Shown: piece after piece, positions 5,156 to 8,394 of the stretch | Position numbering within the stretch: position 1 is the first letter of the stretch | Layout: each line of letters opens with the position of its first letter | NCBI GenBank assembly: GCA_037968835.1 | Contig: JBBKWG010000259.1 | Span: 1 to 8,394 of the forward strand | Origin: JBBKWG01 sp037968835 | GTDB taxonomy: Bacteria > Pseudomonadota > Alphaproteobacteria > Rhodobacterales > Rhodobacteraceae | Direction of reading: 5' to 3' | Length of the DNA: 8,394 nt | Program-made: the position numbers and the translations under genes | The notes under the pieces: generated by a model | The model's database searches: none | What the model was told of the DNA's origin: nothing | The model's input: only the letters and a program-made list of their open reading frames with translations

Positions 5156-6955
5156 TTACCTTTCGAACCACCAGACGTCGGGCTGGAAACCGATCCAGTC
5201 GCCATACATCGGTAGCTTTTCCGGATAGCGAAGCTCTTTCACGTGGGCAAGCCTTGCGATCGGAGAGTGCCAGATTGGTACGACATAGCGGCCCGTCGTC
5301 AACACTCGGTCAAGCGCGCGGGTGGCTGCGATGAAGTCATCGTTGCTTTCCGAGGTGAGCAGGCGCTGGATCATCGCTTCGGCGGCAGGGCTTTTCATGC
5401 CCATCAGGTTGCGGCTGCCTTCGGTATCGGCGGCCTCGGTCCCCCAGTAGAGCATCTGCTCGTTGCCGGGGCTGAGCGACAGGCCACGGGTATACCACGT
5501 CATGCCGAAGTCGAAGGTGTTGGTGCGCTCGGTATATTGGGCGCTGTCGGCGGTCGTGACGGTCACCTGCACCCCCATCCGTTGAAGCGCCGACACATAG
5601 AGGTCGACGATCTGCTGAGTTTCGGTCGCGCCGGTCTGGAGCAAGATGTCGAAGGCGAACGGCTGGCCGCTGGCGTTCTTCAGCACGCCACCCTGTAGCG
5701 TCCATCCGGCCTCTTCCATCAGCGCAAGTGCCTTGCGGATGTTTGTGCGGTTGCGCTCGGTCCCGTCACCGACGGGCAGGGTATAGCCGTCAAGCGCGCC
5801 GGGAAGCAGATCGCTTGCGAAGGGTTCGAGGAATTCGCGCACACGGCCTTCGGCGGGACCTTCGCTCATGCCGAGAATTGAGTTGGAATAATACGAATTG
5901 ATGCGCGGCTGGGGATCGCCGTTGATTGTCTGGTTGATGAATTCAAACGGAAAAGCGGTGATCAGGGCCTCACGCACGCGCCAGTCCTGAAAGACCGGCA
6001 GGCGGGTGTTCATCACGAGTCCGGTGATGCCGGTTGGGCGTTGGTGGGGGATGATGGATTTCACGATCTGGCCCGTCGTAACTGCCGGGAAATCGTACTG
6101 AGTGTCCCACTTCTGGATGTTGGTTTCGCGCATCACGTTCAGCAAGCCGCCCTTGAACGCCTCGAACATCGCGGTGCCGTCGGTGAAGAATTCCATGCGG
6201 ATTTCATCGACATTGGCCTGTCCGCGCATGAACGGAACGTCCTTGCCCCAATAATCGGGATTGCGCTTGAGCGATACGAAGCGGCCGGGGTCGAAGTCGT
6301 CGATCACATAGGGAGCGGAGGAGATCGGAATGAGGTCGATGCCGGATTCGGCGAAATCGCGACCCTCCCACTGAGCTTTCTTGAGGATCGGGCGCATGCC
6401 CATGATAAGCGGCAGTTCATCGTCGCGTTCGCTGAACGTGAAGCGGACCGAGCGGTCGCCGGTCTTTTCGGAGCTGGCGACCTTTTGCCAGGCACCATGG
6501 TAGCGGGGATGGCCGTGCGTGCCGAGCGTTTCATACGACCAGATCACATCTTCGACCGTGACTGGGCTGCCATCCGAGAATGCAGCTTCGGGGCGCAGGG
6601 TGAATTCGACCCAGGAGCGGTCGTCCGGGACCTCGACCGATTCGGCAAGCAGACCGTAAAGCGTGAACGGTTCGTCGTAGGATCGCCCCATCAAACTTTC
6701 GTACGCGAGAAATCGCAATTGCCACGGGGTTGAGCCTTTGAGGATGTGCGGGTTCAGAGAATCGAAGCTGCCGACCTCGCCCTGAACCACTCTGCCACCC
6801 TTTGGCGCGTCGGGGTTCGCATAGGGCAGAGACACAAAATCCGGTGGCAGGGCGGGGTCCCCATACATAGCTATGCCGTGTTTCGGCTCGGCGACTGCCA
6901 TGCTGGCGAGAAGCACCGCGATCCCTGCGGCGGCTCCGAAAAAGTTCATGCGCAT
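5156..6955 (-). CDS. yejA: YejA-like periplasmic peptide-binding protein (SBP family 5)
   Basis: The product has 599 residues, the usual size for YejA/oligopeptide-type solute-binding proteins. A Sec signal peptide covers residues 1-22 (charged MRMN, hydrophobic FFGAAAGIAVLLASM, cleavage after AVA before EPKHG). The mature start HGIAMYGDPALPPDFVSLPY is followed by NPDAPKGGRV, FDSLNPHILKG and LAYESLMGRSYDEPFTLYG, which I recognise as the YejA signature. The SBP_bac_5 core follows and includes SLKRNPDYWGKD. Known role: captures oligopeptides (in E. coli, microcin C) for the YejBEF ABC importer. No permease or ATPase gene is adjacent, so its partners must be encoded elsewhere. The frame is open from a TTG at 6997, but I prefer the ATG at 6955, which gives a normal signal peptide; the ATG at 6949 is also possible. 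The ribosome site is poor (AAGGAT, with 12 bases from its AGG to the ATG). The entericidin gene follows after 7 bases. Confidence 0.88.
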   Translation of the reverse strand: MRMNFFGAAAGIAVLLASMAVAEPKHGIAMYGDPALPPDFVSLPYANPDAPKGGRVVQGEVGSFDSLNPHILKGSTPWQLRFLAYESLMGRSYDEPFTLYGLLAESVEVPDDRSWVEFTLRPEAAFSDGSPVTVEDVIWSYETLGTHGHPRYHGAWQKVASSEKTGDRSVRFTFSERDDELPLIMGMRPILKKAQWEGRDFAESGIDLIPISSAPYVIDDFDPGRFVSLKRNPDYWGKDVPFMRGQANVDEIRMEFFTDGTAMFEAFKGGLLNVMRETNIQKWDTQYDFPAVTTGQIVKSIIPHQRPTGITGLVMNTRLPVFQDWRVREALITAFPFEFINQTINGDPQPRINSYYSNSILGMSEGPAEGRVREFLEPFASDLLPGALDGYTLPVGDGTERNRTNIRKALALMEEAGWTLQGGVLKNASGQPFAFDILLQTGATETQQIVDLYVSALQRMGVQVTVTTADSAQYTERTNTFDFGMTWYTRGLSLSPGNEQMLYWGTEAADTEGSRNLMGMKSPAAEAMIQRLLTSESNDDFIAATRALDRVLTTGRYVVPIWHSPIARLAHVKELRYPEKLPMYGDWIGFQPDVWWFER

Positions 6956-6996
6956 TCTGGCGACAATCCTTCTGCTCTGTTGGCCATTTGACGCCA

Positions 6997-7025
6997 AGCC
7001 TATTCGGCGTCCCCAACCTTTTCAA
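6997..7025 (-). promoter_or_regulatory. Weak candidate promoter for the yejA-like gene
   Basis: TTGAAA at 7025-7020 (5 of 6 to TTGACA) and TAGGCT at 7002-6997 (3 of 6 to TATAAT) are separated by 17 bases. Transcription would start near 6990, about 35 bases before the ATG at 6955. That would exclude the alternative TTG start at 6997. The -10 match is poor, so confidence is low. Confidence 0.25.
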
Positions 7026-7034
7026 ACTTTTAGC

Positions 7035-7063
7035 TTGGCCCACGGCAAATCGTTGGTTATAAA
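7035..7063 (+). promoter_or_regulatory. Candidate sigma-70-type promoter of the predicted small RNA
   Basis: TTGGCC at 7035-7040 (4 of 6 to the -35 consensus) and TATAAA at 7058-7063 (5 of 6 to the -10 consensus) are separated by an optimal 17 bases. The predicted start is near 7070. No plus-strand protein gene follows before the terminator at 7117-7145, so a short untranslated RNA is the natural product. Confidence 0.45.
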
Positions 7064-7069
7064 GGGCTT

Positions 7070-7145
7070 ACTGCTCGATAGGTTTCTTGCCTGTATGAAA
7101 CCTGCCTCAATAACTTAACGCCCGCCTTGTGCGGGCGTTTTTTTT
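7070..7145 (+). ncRNA. Predicted intergenic small RNA, about 76 nt
   Basis: The prediction rests on three elements in order on the plus strand: a sigma-70-like promoter (7035-7063), a stem-loop, and an intrinsic terminator with eight T's (7117-7145). The stem-loop pairs AGGTTTC at 7080-7086 with GAAACCT at 7097-7103 around a 10-base loop. Between the hairpins lies a single-stranded GCCTCAATAACTT stretch (7104-7116). Both flanking protein genes are on the opposite strand, so the terminator cannot belong to either. No open reading frame of note lies inside. I do not recognise an Rfam family. The 5' end is approximate, and a longer transcript starting upstream is possible. A trans-acting regulatory RNA is the most likely class. 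Confidence 0.5.
7117..7145 (+). terminator. Rho-independent terminator (plus strand)
   Basis: AACGCCCGC at 7117-7125 and GCGGGCGTT at 7131-7139 form a perfect 9-bp GC-rich stem with a CTTGT loop, followed by an uninterrupted run of eight T's (7138-7145). The T-run is on the plus-strand side only. Read from the minus strand the stem is followed by AAGTTATTGAGG, which is not a good terminator tail, so it should not efficiently stop the MFS gene that ends at 7159. Confidence 0.88.
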
Positions 7146-7158
7146 GGCACATCGCTTA

Positions 7159-8373
7159 TCAGGCAGGGATTGCGCGACGGGGACGGGACATCAAAAGAAT
7201 CGCCCCGACGATGGTGATGTTCAGAAGGTTCCAGCCGATCCCGTTCAGGAACGCCATCTGGTAGCTGCCGGTCACGTCGTAAATCCAGCCCGACATCCAG
7301 CCGCCAATCGCCATTCCGACAATCGTGGCGAACATGACGAGGCCAACGCGGGCGCCGGCTTCGCGTGCTGGCATGAACTCCCGCACGATGATCGCGTAGG
7401 CAGGCACAATACCGCCCTGGGCAAGTCCGAATGTCAGCGAAACGATGTAGAGCGACGCAAGGCTGCTGGTCGGCAGATAGAGGAACAGCGCGATGCATTG
7501 CAGGACTGACCCGAACAGCAGGATCTTCAAGCCGCCGAACCGGTCGGCCAGAAGTCCCGAGATCAGCCGCGAGACGACGCCGCCCATGAGCATGAGCGAC
7601 AGCATCTGTGCGCCGACAGCGGTGCCGAACCCGAGGTCCTTGCTGTAAGCGACGATGTGGACCTGTGGCATCGACATCGCGACGCAACACGCAACGCCCG
7701 CGAGCGCGAGGAGCCATTGCAGGGCGCGTGGGCTAAGATTGACGCTGCGCGCTCTGAGCGACGCGGCGGCGTCCGAACGGGCGTGCGCCTCGTCCGGGAT
7801 TCGGCGGCGCAAGAACAGGGACATCGGGATGACCAGGACCGGAACGATCAGGGCGAGGGCATAATAGACGCCGCGCCAGCCGAAATCGACCTGGATGCCC
7901 GCCAGCATAACCGGCCAGATCGCGCCTGACAGGTAGTTTCCGCTGGCAGTGATGGCGACGGCGATGCCGCGTTTGCGCAGGAACCAGTGCGAAATGTCCG
8001 CGATCAGGGGCGCAAAGCTGGCCGAGGCCCCGAATCCGATCAGGACGTGGATGAGCGAAACGAGAATGACCGAATTGCTGGCGGCGGCGGCGGCGAAACC
8101 GGCGCTCATGGTCAGGACGGCGACGGTCAGTGACAGCGAAATGCCCCAGCGATCGACCGCGCGGCCGATCAGCAGGTTGCCGAGTGCAAAGCCGACCATG
8201 GTCAGGGTATAGGGCAGCGAGGCGTCGGCGCGATCGACCGCGAACTCGGTCTGGAGCGCCGGCAGAACGACGATTACGGCCCACATTCCGACGTTGCCGA
8301 CGCAAGCGATGGCGAGCGTCAGGGCAAGTCTGGCCCATGAATAGGGCGTGTCGTGAATTTCGGTCTCGGACAT
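7159..8373 (-). CDS. MFS transporter, monocarboxylate/OFA-like
   Basis: This is a 404-residue integral membrane protein with about 12 hydrophobic segments. It shows MFS symmetry: motif A in the first half (NLLIGRAVDRWG) and its repeat in the second half (SRLISGLLADRFGGLK). The sequence between, VLIGFGASASFAPLIADISHWFLRKRGIAVAITASGNYLSGAIWP, has the pattern of the oxalate-formate/monocarboxylate group of MFS carriers (W-F-x-x-[KR]-R-G-x-A-x-x-I-x-x-x-G). Import or export of a carboxylate-type substrate is a reasonable guess from that resemblance, but the substrate is not determinable here. The ATG at 8373 is chosen because MSETEIHDTPYSWARLALTL gives a short cytoplasmic tail before helix 1, and a TAG lies in the few bases upstream. 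No clear ribosome site is seen in the 21 visible bases. It is followed by the predicted plus-strand small RNA and then the yejA-like gene. Confidence 0.85.
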   Translation of the reverse strand: MSETEIHDTPYSWARLALTLAIACVGNVGMWAVIVVLPALQTEFAVDRADASLPYTLTMVGFALGNLLIGRAVDRWGISLSLTVAVLTMSAGFAAAAASNSVILVSLIHVLIGFGASASFAPLIADISHWFLRKRGIAVAITASGNYLSGAIWPVMLAGIQVDFGWRGVYYALALIVPVLVIPMSLFLRRRIPDEAHARSDAAASLRARSVNLSPRALQWLLALAGVACCVAMSMPQVHIVAYSKDLGFGTAVGAQMLSLMLMGGVVSRLISGLLADRFGGLKILLFGSVLQCIALFLYLPTSSLASLYIVSLTFGLAQGGIVPAYAIIVREFMPAREAGARVGLVMFATIVGMAIGGWMSGWIYDVTGSYQMAFLNGIGWNLLNITIVGAILLMSRPRRAIPA

Positions 8374-8394
8374 GGCGCGACGCTAGGGAATGTG

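Noticed and set aside
6956..6997. TTG start extending the yejA-like protein to 613 residues
   Set aside because: It has a non-ATG start and no good ribosome site, and it would put 14 extra residues before an otherwise normal signal peptide.
7117..7145. Terminator serving the minus-strand MFS gene that ends at 7159
   Set aside because: From the minus strand the A-run precedes the stem and no T-run follows it, so the orientation fits only a plus-strand transcript.

Overview
The window looks like chromosomal DNA from a GC-rich alphaproteobacterium. Rhodobacterales (Roseobacter-like) is the best guess, judging from the style of the YejA-type binding protein, the entericidin-like lipoprotein and the FrnE-type oxidoreductase. 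That placement is inference from remembered protein families, not from a search. All convincing protein genes lie on the minus strand, so transcription runs from high to low coordinates. No insertion sequence, tRNA, rRNA or CRISPR array was seen, and no gene-free stretch exceeds 300 bases.

In transcription order: (1) A 404-residue MFS permease (8373-7159), complete, with only 21 bases visible upstream of its start. (2) A 203-base intergenic stretch (6956-7158). On the plus strand it carries a convincing intrinsic terminator, a second hairpin and a sigma-70-like promoter, which together predict a small RNA of about 76 nt. (3) A yejA-like periplasmic peptide-binding protein (6955-5156). Seven bases later comes a 38-residue entericidin-type lipoprotein (5148-5032) that is easily overlooked. 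(4) A 145-base leader region, then a GAPDH gene (4886-3870) whose stop overlaps the start of arsJ (3873-2623) in an ATGA. (5) A 76-residue CsbD-like protein (2488-2258) with a strong Shine-Dalgarno. (6) A compact run of a FrnE/DsbA-type thiol oxidoreductase (2159-1500), a Bcr/CflA-type drug efflux permease overlapping it by 11 bases (1510-287), and a peroxiredoxin-like protein (from 263, running off the window).

The clearest functional unit is gapdh-arsJ. In characterised systems this GAPDH makes 1-arseno-3-phosphoglycerate from arsenate and glyceraldehyde-3-phosphate. ArsJ exports that labile ester, which falls apart outside to arsenate. Here the pair has no arsR, arsC or other ars gene beside it in the window. 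The leader contains a PhoB-box-like double repeat, an inverted repeat and a 25-codon ORF that overlaps the gapdh start. These raise the possibility of control by phosphate status or by translational coupling instead of a local ArsR. The dsbA-MFS-redoxin run looks like a thiol-redox and efflux stress operon. I did not find an obviously new multi-gene system. The best leads for novelty are the predicted small RNA and the unusual gapdh-arsJ leader.
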